Source: Hominisplanchenecus faecis (lineage in GTDB: Bacteria > Bacillota > Clostridia > Lachnospirales > Lachnospiraceae). From it: a stretch of DNA of 61,123 nucleotides. The DNA lies in NCBI RefSeq assembly GCF_020687205.1, contig NZ_JAJEQE010000016.1, positions 1 through 61,123 on the forward strand, given 5' to 3'. The number at the start of each line of letters is the position of its first letter. The stretch's first letter is position 1. Positions 24,632-33,655 of the stretch are shown piece by piece. The notes under the pieces are model-generated. The model saw only the letters and a program-made list of their open reading frames with translations, was not told the origin of the DNA and made no database searches. A program made the position numbers and the translations under genes.

Positions 24632-25660
24632 GTGAACAGGAGAGAAAAAGAACCAATAGATTTTGTAATTACCTGGGTAGATGGAAATGACCCAAAATGG
24701 CAGGAAGAAAAGGATAAGACGCTGATTGCTCAGGGACTGGGTGTTCATATAGATGGCAGGAAGGAGCGTTACCGGGACTGGGACAATCTGCAGTACTGGT
24801 TCCGGGGTGTTGAGAAGTATGCACCGTGGGTGCGGAAGATCCATTTTGTTACCTGGGGACATATGCCGGAATGGTTGAACGTGGATCACCCGAAGCTGCA
24901 TATCGTAAAGCATGAGGATTTTATTCCAAAGGAGTTTCTGCCGACGTTTAATTCGCATACGATCGAGTGGAATTTTCACAGGATCGAGGGACTGTCGGAG
25001 CATTTTCTGTATTTTAATGATGATATGTTTTTGTTAAATAAAGTGAAACCGACGCATTTTTTCAAACACGGGAAACCGGTGGATATGCTGGCTCTGCAGC
25101 CGGTGGTGGCGAATAAGGATAATGAAGTGATGTCCTACATTTATTTAAATAATGCGATACTGCTGGCAAAGCATTTTGATAAGTATGAAAATATGAAAAA
25201 GCAGCCGGGAGCTTATTTCCATGTGGGATACCCACTGAAGTATTACTGCTATAATGTGATGGAGATGGCTTTTCCGAGGTTTACGGGCTTTTATACGGTA
25301 CATGGTCCGTCGCCGCTTAAAAAGAGCACGTATGAGATGCTGTGGCAGGCGGAGCCGGAGCTTCTGAGGAAGGTGTGCAGCCATCCGTTTCGTCACAAGG
25401 AGGATGTCAGCCAGTATGTGATCCGGGAATGGCAGAAGCTCAGCGGTGATTTTGTGAATAAAAACAGCTACTGGCTCTGTAAATATTTTGATGTGTCAGA
25501 TCACAATGAAAAGCTGCTCAGAATGATCAGAAAGCACACAGGAAAAATTGCCTGTGTCAATGACAGCAATCACGGCATTGATTTTGAAAAGGCGAAAGCG
25601 GAGATCAATGCAGCATTTGCGGAGGGATTTCCGGAGAGGTCTGCATTTGAGTGTGAATAG
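24632..25660 (+). CDS. Stealth-family sugar-phosphate transferase
   Basis: A 342-residue protein with all the Stealth conserved regions: CR1 'IDFVITWVDGNDPKW' at the N-terminus, CR2 'WDNLQYWFRGVEKYAPWVRKIHFVTWG' through 'FLYFNDDMFL' (about 50-140), CR3 'HGPSPLKKSTYEMLW' and CR4 near the C-terminus ('ACVNDSNHGIDF'). Stealth proteins transfer hexose-1-phosphate into capsular or surface polymers. The GTG at 24632 is preferred because AAGGTGA precedes it by 8 nt. It lies just ahead of the Pel-like genes with no terminator between, so it may add phosphate-linked sugar to the same surface polymer. Confidence 0.9.
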   Translation: MNRREKEPIDFVITWVDGNDPKWQEEKDKTLIAQGLGVHIDGRKERYRDWDNLQYWFRGVEKYAPWVRKIHFVTWGHMPEWLNVDHPKLHIVKHEDFIPKEFLPTFNSHTIEWNFHRIEGLSEHFLYFNDDMFLLNKVKPTHFFKHGKPVDMLALQPVVANKDNEVMSYIYLNNAILLAKHFDKYENMKKQPGAYFHVGYPLKYYCYNVMEMAFPRFTGFYTVHGPSPLKKSTYEMLWQAEPELLRKVCSHPFRHKEDVSQYVIREWQKLSGDFVNKNSYWLCKYFDVSDHNEKLLRMIRKHTGKIACVNDSNHGIDFEKAKAEINAAFAEGFPERSAFECE

Positions 25661-25720
25661 AAAAAGGCGAAAGCGGAACGCAAATCTTTGATTTACAACT
25701 AACTGAAAAAGGGGAAATGT

Positions 25721-27883
25721 ATGAATATTCTGTTGGTAGGCGGCACTTGCAGCCTGATGAATAATATCATTCTCAAGCTTCGAAAAGAAGGGCACAGAGT
25801 TTTTCTGCTGACGGGAGATAAATATAAACACAACAAATATGAAAAAGTATTTGAACGGTACGATTTTCCGTATGACAGTGAGAATCTTAATGAGATCATC
25901 GAGAGTGTCAATCCGGATGTAACGATCCTGCTGGGAGCTTTTGATACGAACTATCTCTGGAATGGCGAGGAGCGAGAGACGGTTCATTTTATTTCGCATA
26001 TGGTGAATATCCTGGTGGCCTATTCGGTGGTGAACCGAGGCAAACTGATTTATCTGTCTTCGGATGAGGTTTTCAGTGGCGATTATCCGGATGATATCAC
26101 AGAAGGAGAGAAATTTTCCGGATATGGAATACGCCCGGCAGCGTTGTCACAGGCAGAGGAGCTGTGTGAGAATTTCCGGGTGAACCGGGGACTGGATATC
26201 ACGGTTCTGCGGCTGGATCATCTGTACAGCATTCCGAAGGATAAAAATGATATCAACAATATCTGTGCGGGCATGTGTCTGGAGTATCTGCGTGACGGAT
26301 ATATCAAAGCGGATGAGAACCACACCTTTTCGATGTTGTACGAGAAAGATGCCGTGGAATATATTTACAAGGTAGTAAAAAGTAAGAAAAGGGCACATTC
26401 GATCTATCATCTGTCATCCAATGATGTGGTAAATGAGGTAGAGCTGGCATCCTGGATCTTGCAGGTGATGCAAAGTGAAGCAAACATCGTGACGACACCG
26501 GGGAAAAACGGAAGATGTGTGCTTTCCGGAAGAAAATTTGAAGAAGAATTTGATGTTTACACATTCTGCGACTGCAAAAAGATCATTGAAAAGATGGCTC
26601 TTTATATGCAGAAGCACAAGGATGTATTTGTAAATGAAGATAAAGAGGGATCCATCCTGAAAAACCTCTGGGAGAAATGGAAATGGCTGGTGCGGGCACT
26701 GGTACCGTTTATTGAGAACCTGATCTGTTTTATTCCGTTTTTCATGCTCAATAACCGAACGGTCGGCAGTCAATATTTTGCAAATCTGGACCCGTTTCTG
26801 CTCTATGTGCTGCTGTTTGCAATCGTGTACGGGCAGCAGCAGGCAACGTTCTCGGCAATCTGTGCGGTAGCCGGATATATGTTCCGGCAGATGTATACGA
26901 GGACCGGTTTTGAGGTACTTTTAGATTATAATACTTATGTCTGGATCGCACAGCTGTTTATTCTGGGACTGGTTGTGGGCTATATGAGAGATCAGATCCG
27001 TACGATGCGGGCGGAGAGTGCGGAGCTGGAGGAGCATTTATCAAGGCAGATCGTGGATATCCGTGATATCAACGAGAGCAACGTGCGTGTGCGTGAGGTC
27101 ATGGAACAGCAGCTGGTCGGCCAGAAAGACAGTCTTGGAAAGATTTACAGTATCACAAGACAGCTGGATCAGAGTATGCCGGATGAGGTTGTCTTCCATG
27201 CGGTTGAAATGCTCACAAAACTGATGGAAACAAAAGATGTGGCATTTTACAGTGTGGTGAATGATGATTATGCACGTCTCTTTTCGGCATCTTCGGAAAA
27301 GGCGAGAAGTCTTGGAAACTCCATCCGCTACCGTGAAATGACGGAAATCTATGATGAACTTCTGGAAGAAAAGGTGTATATCAATAAAACGATGGATGAA
27401 CGTTATCCGCTTATGGTACGGGGCATTTATGAGGATGGAAAACTGCAGATGGTCATTATGCTCTGGGGCTTAAACTGGGAGAAGATGACACTTGGACGGG
27501 CAAACTTCCTGACGGTTGTCAGCTACCTGATCCAGAATGCCGTGCTGCGGGCACAAAGATATATACAGGCCCTAGAAGAAAAGCGTTACAGCTATGGCTC
27601 CCGTATTCTGGAAAAAGATGCGTTTGAGTCTCTGGTTCAGGCCTATGTGAAAGCAGAAGAAAAGAACCTGGTAGAATGTACGCTGCTGAAAGTCTGTGTA
27701 CAGCCGGAACAGTATCAGGAGGTTGGCCAGAAAATGGTTGAAAAGATGCGAGACAGTGATTACATCGGTGTTATGGAAGATGCTCAGCTTTATGTGCTGC
27801 TTGCTAATACCGGTCAGGAAAATGCCGTGATCGTTCAGAAGCGATTTGAGGAGAATGGATATCGTACAGAAATTGTGGAGTAG
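25721..27883 (+). CDS. pelD: PelD-like c-di-GMP receptor with N-terminal SDR domain
   Basis: A 720-residue fusion. Residues 1 to about 300 are an NAD-binding SDR/RmlD-like domain ('ILLVGGTCSLMNN'; 'YLSSDEVFSG'); about 325-440 are four membrane helices; a coiled segment and a GAF domain follow (about 470-600); the end is a degenerate GGDEF domain. There the I-site R677-D-S-D680 is kept and the GGDEF position reads EDAQL (686-690). That is the PelD pattern: no cyclase activity but c-di-GMP binding. PelD switches on Pel polysaccharide synthesis at the membrane. The SDR fusion is absent from Pseudomonas PelD. Followed 7 nt later by pelE. Confidence 0.82.
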   Translation: MNILLVGGTCSLMNNIILKLRKEGHRVFLLTGDKYKHNKYEKVFERYDFPYDSENLNEIIESVNPDVTILLGAFDTNYLWNGEERETVHFISHMVNILVAYSVVNRGKLIYLSSDEVFSGDYPDDITEGEKFSGYGIRPAALSQAEELCENFRVNRGLDITVLRLDHLYSIPKDKNDINNICAGMCLEYLRDGYIKADENHTFSMLYEKDAVEYIYKVVKSKKRAHSIYHLSSNDVVNEVELASWILQVMQSEANIVTTPGKNGRCVLSGRKFEEEFDVYTFCDCKKIIEKMALYMQKHKDVFVNEDKEGSILKNLWEKWKWLVRALVPFIENLICFIPFFMLNNRTVGSQYFANLDPFLLYVLLFAIVYGQQQATFSAICAVAGYMFRQMYTRTGFEVLLDYNTYVWIAQLFILGLVVGYMRDQIRTMRAESAELEEHLSRQIVDIRDINESNVRVREVMEQQLVGQKDSLGKIYSITRQLDQSMPDEVVFHAVEMLTKLMETKDVAFYSVVNDDYARLFSASSEKARSLGNSIRYREMTEIYDELLEEKVYINKTMDERYPLMVRGIYEDGKLQMVIMLWGLNWEKMTLGRANFLTVVSYLIQNAVLRAQRYIQALEEKRYSYGSRILEKDAFESLVQAYVKAEEKNLVECTLLKVCVQPEQYQEVGQKMVEKMRDSDYIGVMEDAQLYVLLANTGQENAVIVQKRFEENGYRTEIVE

Positions 27884-27890
27884 ATAAAGT

Positions 27891-28799
27891 ATGTCCCGGA
27901 GAATGAAATTTTTTATATTTTTACTTGTGATAAACTTTATTGTGGTTGTGATCTATGTGATCTGGAACCATTTGAGAGGAAAAGAAAAAAATCTCAGTAC
28001 ATGGATGAAGGCGATCGTGATGCTTTTATGCCCGGTGGTCGGACCGACGTTTCTCTGTGCGGCCTTTTTGCTGTACAAGCTGTTTATGGCACAGGCGATG
28101 GATCTTTCAGATGTTGTTTTCAGCAAAGAGAGAGTCAAAACCTTTATTCCTCCGGATGAAGAGCGGGGAAGAAATATGGTTTCCATCGAAGAAGCTCTGG
28201 AGGTTACGGATAAAAAGAGCCTTCGTACATTTATGATGAATGTGATCCGGGGAGATTACCGAAAATATTTGTCTTCGATCTCACTGGCTTTGAATAATGA
28301 GGATACGGAGACAGCACATTATGCAGCTTCGATCCTTCAGGATGTACTTGGAGAATTTCGAGAAAACGTACAGGAGAAGTATCAGTTAAGCCAGGTGGAG
28401 GATGAACAGCAGGTGCAGCACTGCATTGAGCTGATCGAGTATATGAATCCGATCTTGGAACAGAAAATTCTGACAAATCTGGAACAAAATTCCATGATTG
28501 AGCGAATGGATGAGGTACTTGAGAAGGCCTGGAGTCTGGAACCGGAAAAGATCAGCAGTGTGGTCTACGAAAAACTGTGTGCAAGGTTGATGGAGATTCC
28601 AGATTATGAAAAATGCGGCAAGTGGGCACAGCGTTCCATGGAGCAGTATCCAGGAGTGCTCTCGAGCTATACCTGCCAGCTGAAACTGTTCTTTTCCAAC
28701 GGGGATAAGGAGAATTTTTTCCGTGTCATGAACGAGCTGAAGGCTTCGGACATCACGATTGATAAAGAAACACTGGAACTGATCCGAATATTTATGTAA
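27891..28799 (+). CDS. pelE: PelE-like membrane/TPR protein
   Basis: A 302-residue protein with two N-terminal membrane helices (about residues 7-27 and 38-62) and a helical repeat region after residue 100 that looks TPR-like ('ETAHYAASILQDVLG', 'KCGKWAQRSMEQYPG'). This size, topology and the place right after PelD match PelE of the Pel inner-membrane complex. Sequence is poorly conserved in this family, so the name rests largely on synteny. Spaced 19 nt from the next gene. Confidence 0.68.
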   Translation: MSRRMKFFIFLLVINFIVVVIYVIWNHLRGKEKNLSTWMKAIVMLLCPVVGPTFLCAAFLLYKLFMAQAMDLSDVVFSKERVKTFIPPDEERGRNMVSIEEALEVTDKKSLRTFMMNVIRGDYRKYLSSISLALNNEDTETAHYAASILQDVLGEFRENVQEKYQLSQVEDEQQVQHCIELIEYMNPILEQKILTNLEQNSMIERMDEVLEKAWSLEPEKISSVVYEKLCARLMEIPDYEKCGKWAQRSMEQYPGVLSSYTCQLKLFFSNGDKENFFRVMNELKASDITIDKETLELIRIFM

Positions 28800-28818
28800 T
28801 GCAGAAGGATGAAATGAT

Positions 28819-31290
28819 ATGTCAATGACAACACTGGTAATTTTAAGATTTCTGGGCATTTTTGCAGCCTATATGGGTGTGACACTGGCACTTCCGGCAC
28901 TGATGTTCCGCAGGATCCTGCGGGGCAGAAGTCTGGCAGAACAGTTTCTGATGTGTTACACCTTCGGTAATTTTTATATTATCAATATTGTGTTCTTACT
29001 GCAGCTGTTGCATATTTCAAATTTCCTTACGCTTGCCGGGCTGACTGCGGTATTGAGTATTGTAATCGGAGGCAGAGTCAATCGGATTCCTTTAAAGCAG
29101 CAGGCGGGAAATACCTGGCATTTGTTTGGCAAACTTCTGAGAGGAAGAATGAAATTAAAATCAGCAATTTTTCTTTTCCTTGGAAAATGTGCAGAGGGAA
29201 TAAAGAGACTGGCGAAATTTTTCTATCGTCATATTGTGAAAAATCCGATCCAGAGTATGCTTCTGCTGGGAATCGGAGTGTGTCTGTGCTGGATCTACGG
29301 AAGACAGATTATCTTAGTCTATGGTTATCGTGCATCGGATATCCCGGTGCATATGAGCTGGATCAATGAGATGAGCAGAGGAAAGATTTTTGCGAAAGGT
29401 GTCTATCCGTTTGGTTTTCACTGCATAATCTATTATCTGCATGCAGTCTTTCGCTTTGATACGTATGTGATCTTATGCCAGTTCTTTTTTGCTCAGGTAA
29501 TCTTTATGCATCTGGTATTGCTGGCGATGATGAAGCAGCTCTGCAAAACAAAATACATTCCATACATCGGAACTTTTGTATTTCTGCTTGGAAATTTCTG
29601 GTCCGGCCAGACTTACTCACGATTTTATGCGACTCTGCCGCAGGAATTTGGTATGATTTTTGTGATCCCTTCCATTTATTTCCTGATCCGGTTTTTTCAG
29701 ATACCGAAGCAGAAACTGGCGAATAAAGAGACGAGGCTTACGCTGCAGTGCTTTGCGATGACGTTTTCTCTGACACTGGCGATCCATTTTTACGGCACGA
29801 TGATCGCCGGACTTTGCTGTATCGGGATCGCGTGCGGATTTTGTTTTCGCTTTTTGCGTAAAGAATATTTTCGCCGTATCATGTTTACGGGAATCTGCAG
29901 CGTTTTTCTGGCGGTGCTGCCGATGGGGATTGCTTTTGCGACCGGAACGCCGCTTCAGGGTTCCCTCGGATGGGGCTTAAGTGTCATCAATGGAGGCAAA
30001 AGTTCTTCTTCGACAGAGACAGAGGCAGACGAAGCAGAAACATTGGAAGTCTCCACCGGAGATGACAAAAATACGGTGCGGGTTGTGAAGCCGGATGGTA
30101 CGGTTATGGAGATTGATGTCAGTGATCTGCCGTCTGCACAGGAGAACGAAAGCGGCGGACAGACGCAGACAGAAACCACGGCACCGGCCGTGCCAAAAGT
30201 ATCTTTTGGCGAAAAAATTCGAAAAATTCCGGGGAAAGCAAAAAATGCTTTATCGGAAATGAGCAGTCGAATCCTGGAATTCATTATTAAACTGGATGTG
30301 AAAAACATTGGTTATATGATCCTGGCGTCTTTTGCACTGTTGCTTTTGCTCGGACTGGTCTTCTGTATTTTCCGGCAGCCAGGATATGGAGCAATGCTGA
30401 TGTCCATGGGATTCTGTATGTGGATCGTGACCATTTTGCTGTGTGCAGGCGTGTTTGGACTGCCGCCGTTGATGGATGGAGCAAGATGCAGTATTTATTA
30501 TGTTTATCTGCTCAGTGCGGCTCTTACGGCACTGGCAGACGGACTGCTGTATATGGTGCTGCCGTTGCGGAAACTGCGGCTGGTAAGGAATGCTGTGTCG
30601 CTGGCTGTTGCGGCAGCGGTTCTGATGGGAATGTTCCAGAATCATATGATCAAACAGTCCGATTTCTCCAGCGGTTTTGTGATGAATGGAGCGATCACCT
30701 GCCTGAGCAATATTATCCATGAAAATGAAGATAAGACCTGGACGATCGTATCGGCGAACGATGAGACGCAGATGGGAGTGGATCACGGATGGCATTATGA
30801 GACGATTACGTTTCTGCGTGGAATGGAAACTCTGGAAAAAAATACGAAAGTCATCATTCCGACGAAAACGGTTTATTTCTTTATTGAAAAAATACCTTTG
30901 GATTACAGCGTTACTTATGATAAGAGCGGTCAGTCGATCTCCAGAAAGGGAGCCAGCCGTTCCCTGCCGAATGTGGGCGGCATCGGTATGTATCAGGGAG
31001 AAGGAAGATGGATCGTGATGTCCAGAATGTATTATTGGGCACAGGCGTTTATGGAGCTTTATCCGAATGAAATGAAGGTCTATTATGAGGACAATAAGTT
31101 CATCTGCTATAAGATCGAGCAGAATATGTATCATCAGTATGATTTTGCGATAGACTACAGATACAATCAGAACAAGATGCAGGATGAGACAGCCGAAGAT
31201 ACACAGGATGAGACGCAGCAACAGAGTGAAGCAACGAATGAAACGCAGCAACAGAGCGATGCATCCGGAAAACAGGAGGCAGGAAAATAG
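28819..31290 (+). CDS. Large GT-C-like multispanning membrane protein of the Pel locus
   Basis: An 823-residue protein with ten or more hydrophobic segments. The first large extracytoplasmic loop has 'GYRASDIPVHMSWINEMSRG' (about residues 172-191), an Asp-containing loop of the kind used by GT-C glycosyltransferases. A Ser/Thr/Glu-rich insertion (about 395-460) separates the two membrane blocks, and the tail has a tandem 'ETQQQS' repeat. It lacks a Pel counterpart in Proteobacteria; in this locus it could polymerise or decorate the polymer. I cannot assign a reaction. Confidence 0.65.
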   Translation: MSMTTLVILRFLGIFAAYMGVTLALPALMFRRILRGRSLAEQFLMCYTFGNFYIINIVFLLQLLHISNFLTLAGLTAVLSIVIGGRVNRIPLKQQAGNTWHLFGKLLRGRMKLKSAIFLFLGKCAEGIKRLAKFFYRHIVKNPIQSMLLLGIGVCLCWIYGRQIILVYGYRASDIPVHMSWINEMSRGKIFAKGVYPFGFHCIIYYLHAVFRFDTYVILCQFFFAQVIFMHLVLLAMMKQLCKTKYIPYIGTFVFLLGNFWSGQTYSRFYATLPQEFGMIFVIPSIYFLIRFFQIPKQKLANKETRLTLQCFAMTFSLTLAIHFYGTMIAGLCCIGIACGFCFRFLRKEYFRRIMFTGICSVFLAVLPMGIAFATGTPLQGSLGWGLSVINGGKSSSSTETEADEAETLEVSTGDDKNTVRVVKPDGTVMEIDVSDLPSAQENESGGQTQTETTAPAVPKVSFGEKIRKIPGKAKNALSEMSSRILEFIIKLDVKNIGYMILASFALLLLLGLVFCIFRQPGYGAMLMSMGFCMWIVTILLCAGVFGLPPLMDGARCSIYYVYLLSAALTALADGLLYMVLPLRKLRLVRNAVSLAVAAAVLMGMFQNHMIKQSDFSSGFVMNGAITCLSNIIHENEDKTWTIVSANDETQMGVDHGWHYETITFLRGMETLEKNTKVIIPTKTVYFFIEKIPLDYSVTYDKSGQSISRKGASRSLPNVGGIGMYQGEGRWIVMSRMYYWAQAFMELYPNEMKVYYEDNKFICYKIEQNMYHQYDFAIDYRYNQNKMQDETAEDTQDETQQQSEATNETQQQSDASGKQEAGK

Positions 31291-31293
31291 AGT

Positions 31294-33129
31294 ATGGTTT
31301 CAAAAAGAAAATTTTTCAGTATTGTGATTATGATGGTTGTACTGTTATTCCTGACTCAGTTTTCCATGGTACTGCGAGATCAGGCAAACCAGTATGATGC
31401 CAATGCCAGTCTGTCTGAGCGAAAAGCAGACGGAAAAGAGGTCATCGAACAGTCGGAAGCAGAAAGAAAGGATCTGTCTTTACTCATTTCGGAAAAAAGC
31501 GTGCTTTTTATCGGCGATGTTTCCGGTGCTATGGGAACGGAGGTAAAGAGATGGGCGGACTATGTGAAGTGGGATATGTTTTCCGTTAAATCCATAGACG
31601 AATACATTCAAAGCAAGGCTCATCTTCCGGAAATGATCATTCTGGAATCAGAAAAGTATGCACAGGGAGAAGATCTGGACTGCCTGGAGCGTTTTCAGAA
31701 ACGGGGAGCGATCATTGTCTTCGGATGTCTGGAAGATCCGACTCTGATCGAAAATAATGAAGAACTGATGCAGTTTCTCGGAATCAGTAAGGTTGTTTCA
31801 GAAAAAGTAAAGCTTAATGGTGTAAAGTTATTTGAAGGACTGCTTCTTGGCGGAGAGCAGATTTATGAAACACCGGTCAAAGATGACGAGAAAGACAGGC
31901 AGGATCTGACGCTCGATGTGCCGTGGTATCAGGTTGGAAGCGGCACCAAGACCTATATGGTCGGAATGTTTAAGGAAGAAACCAGCAGGGATATCAAAAA
32001 TGAAGATCTGCCGACGCTGATCTGGAGAAATGGTATGTACCGGGGCAGTATTTTTGCAGTGGTCGGCGATTATTTAAAAGATGGCACGGCCAGCGGGATT
32101 CTGGATGGAATGCTGACAGAGGCATCAGAGTACAGCATTTATCCGATCGTAAATGCACAGAATCTGTCGATGGTCAATTTCCCGGGATTTGCGGATGAAA
32201 ATAATGCGGAAATGATGGAGCTGTACAGTCAGTCGGTGACCGGAGTCGGACGTGATGTTATCTGGCCGACCCTGATCTCCATTGTGGAACACAGCGACCT
32301 GAAGATGACTTGCTTTATCCAGCCCCAGGCAGATTATAAAGACGGGATTGAGCCGGACAGTGAGTTCCTGGAGTTTTATCTGAAACAGTTCAAGGAGCAA
32401 AGTGCCGAAGCAGGTCTTTCCATGGAGTATAAAAGTGCAGATTCGCTGGAGGAAAAAGTGGATCGTGACGGCGAATTTTTTGCAGATGCAGACAGTGATT
32501 ATCGCTATGGTGCAGCATTTGCGGAAGAACGGGATCTTACCGATGTGCTGAATTTATCGGAGATAAAGCTGCTGAAAAATGTCAGTACGCTGATCTGTGA
32601 GTATACCGAGAAGCATCCGGTCGTGTCCTATGCTTCGGACTCGATCACACTGCAGTCGGTAGTCGGTGACGGCATGCATTATACATACAGTGCGGATCTT
32701 CGCATGCGAAGCATTCAAAGTGCACTGGGGTATACGAATATCATGCTGAATCTGCAGGATATTTTCTGGCCGCAGAACGAAAAAGACCGCTGGGAGATCA
32801 TGGAGAGGCGATTTGCGAGCAATCTTCTGACCTACTGGAATAAATTTAACTGTTTTACGGCGACGACACTTTCCGAGAGCGACCGGAGGGTGCGTACCTT
32901 CCTGAATGTGGATTATACGGAATCGCGGGAAGAAAATGTGATCACTTTAAATACGACAAAAGCGGACAGCTGGTTTATTTTGCGGACGCACGGAGAAAAG
33001 ATCGAGGACATCGAAGGCGGAAGTCAGACAAAGATTGAAAAAGATGCTTATCTGATCCATGCGGAAGATCATACCGTAAGGATACAGGTTGACGAACCGG
33101 GGCTTTCCTATGATTCCCGGCATCAGTGA
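31294..33129 (+). CDS. DUF2194 / PelA-like extracellular protein
   Basis: A 611-residue protein with an N-terminal membrane anchor (about residues 7-24) and a large extracytoplasmic part. The first half has a Rossmann-like region ('SVLFIGDVSGAMGTEVKRWADYV', about 70-92); the second half ('VVSYASDSITLQSVVGDG', 'ALGYTNIMLNLQDIFWP') resembles the DUF2194 / polysaccharide deacetylase-like region of PelA in Gram-positive pel clusters. I do not see a convincing full set of metal-binding residues, so enzyme activity is uncertain. It starts 3 nt after the GT-C-like gene; pelF begins right after it. Confidence 0.7.
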   Translation: MVSKRKFFSIVIMMVVLLFLTQFSMVLRDQANQYDANASLSERKADGKEVIEQSEAERKDLSLLISEKSVLFIGDVSGAMGTEVKRWADYVKWDMFSVKSIDEYIQSKAHLPEMIILESEKYAQGEDLDCLERFQKRGAIIVFGCLEDPTLIENNEELMQFLGISKVVSEKVKLNGVKLFEGLLLGGEQIYETPVKDDEKDRQDLTLDVPWYQVGSGTKTYMVGMFKEETSRDIKNEDLPTLIWRNGMYRGSIFAVVGDYLKDGTASGILDGMLTEASEYSIYPIVNAQNLSMVNFPGFADENNAEMMELYSQSVTGVGRDVIWPTLISIVEHSDLKMTCFIQPQADYKDGIEPDSEFLEFYLKQFKEQSAEAGLSMEYKSADSLEEKVDRDGEFFADADSDYRYGAAFAEERDLTDVLNLSEIKLLKNVSTLICEYTEKHPVVSYASDSITLQSVVGDGMHYTYSADLRMRSIQSALGYTNIMLNLQDIFWPQNEKDRWEIMERRFASNLLTYWNKFNCFTATTLSESDRRVRTFLNVDYTESREENVITLNTTKADSWFILRTHGEKIEDIEGGSQTKIEKDAYLIHAEDHTVRIQVDEPGLSYDSRHQ

Positions 33130-33146
33130 TAAAGAAGAGGAAGAAC

Positions 33147-33560
33147 ATGAAGGTTTGTATTGTAGCAGAGGGCTGTTATCCTTATGTGGTCGGAGGCGTT
33201 TCCGGCTGGATCAACAGCATGATCAAGTCATTTCCAAATATTGAATTTATTCTGCTGACGATCGTGGCAAACAGATCCGTGCGAGGCAAGTTTGTGTATG
33301 AACTGCCGGAGAATCTGACGCAGGTCTATGAACTGTATCTGGAGGACTGCGAGTGGGAAGAAGGAGAGAGAGAGCGAAAAGTACGAAAGCGTTTCCATCT
33401 CTCGAAGAAGGAACGCACCGAGCTGACGAATCTGGTTATGAACCGGAAAATCGAATGGGGTGTGATCTTTGATCTGTTCCAGCGAAAAGGCGTGTCGGTG
33501 GATAATCTTCTGATGGGACCGGATTTCTTTCAGATTGTCCGGGAGTGCTGGCCGGTGTGA
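33147..33560 (+). pseudogene. Truncated PelF glycosyltransferase (N-terminal piece)
   Basis: 138 residues starting MKVCIVAEGCYPYVVGGVSGW, the typical beginning of PelF (a GT4 enzyme of about 500 residues), through 'FDLFQRKGVSVDNLLMG' and 'FFQIVRECWPV', then a stop. The next frames carry no continuation: sequence turns into the promoter of the downstream regulator. The nucleotide-sugar binding C-terminal domain is gone, and pelG does not follow. An ATG at 33147 behind AAGAGGAAG is preferred over a GTG at 33126. Non-functional as a glycosyltransferase. Confidence 0.82.
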
Positions 33561-33567
33561 TGCAGAT

Positions 33568-33596
33568 TTGCAGCAGATGGTATTCTGTGTTAAAAT
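33568..33596 (+). promoter_or_regulatory. Promoter of the XRE/LuxR regulator
   Basis: -35 TTGCAG (33568-33573), 17-nt spacer, -10 TAAAAT (33591-33596), 60 nt before the regulator start. It begins 8 nt after the pelF truncation point. Confidence 0.6.
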
Positions 33597-33655
33597 AGAG
33601 GGGCGAAAAACGGGAATACAGGGAAAGATGGAAAATCATTACAGAGGTGAAAGAG

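Noticed and set aside
30250-31251. Minus-strand open frame of 333 codons
   Set aside because: It lies wholly inside the GT-C-like membrane protein gene; its translation is rich in His/Ile/Cys with no domain, no ribosome site and no neighbours.
31200-31262. Tandem repeat at the end of the GT-C-like gene as a regulatory repeat
   Set aside because: It is in frame and encodes a repeated ETQQQS tail; a low-complexity protein end explains it.
33126-33146. GTG at 33126 as the pelF start
   Set aside because: It overlaps the upstream stop and lacks a ribosome site; the ATG at 33147 gives the conserved MKVCIVAEG start.
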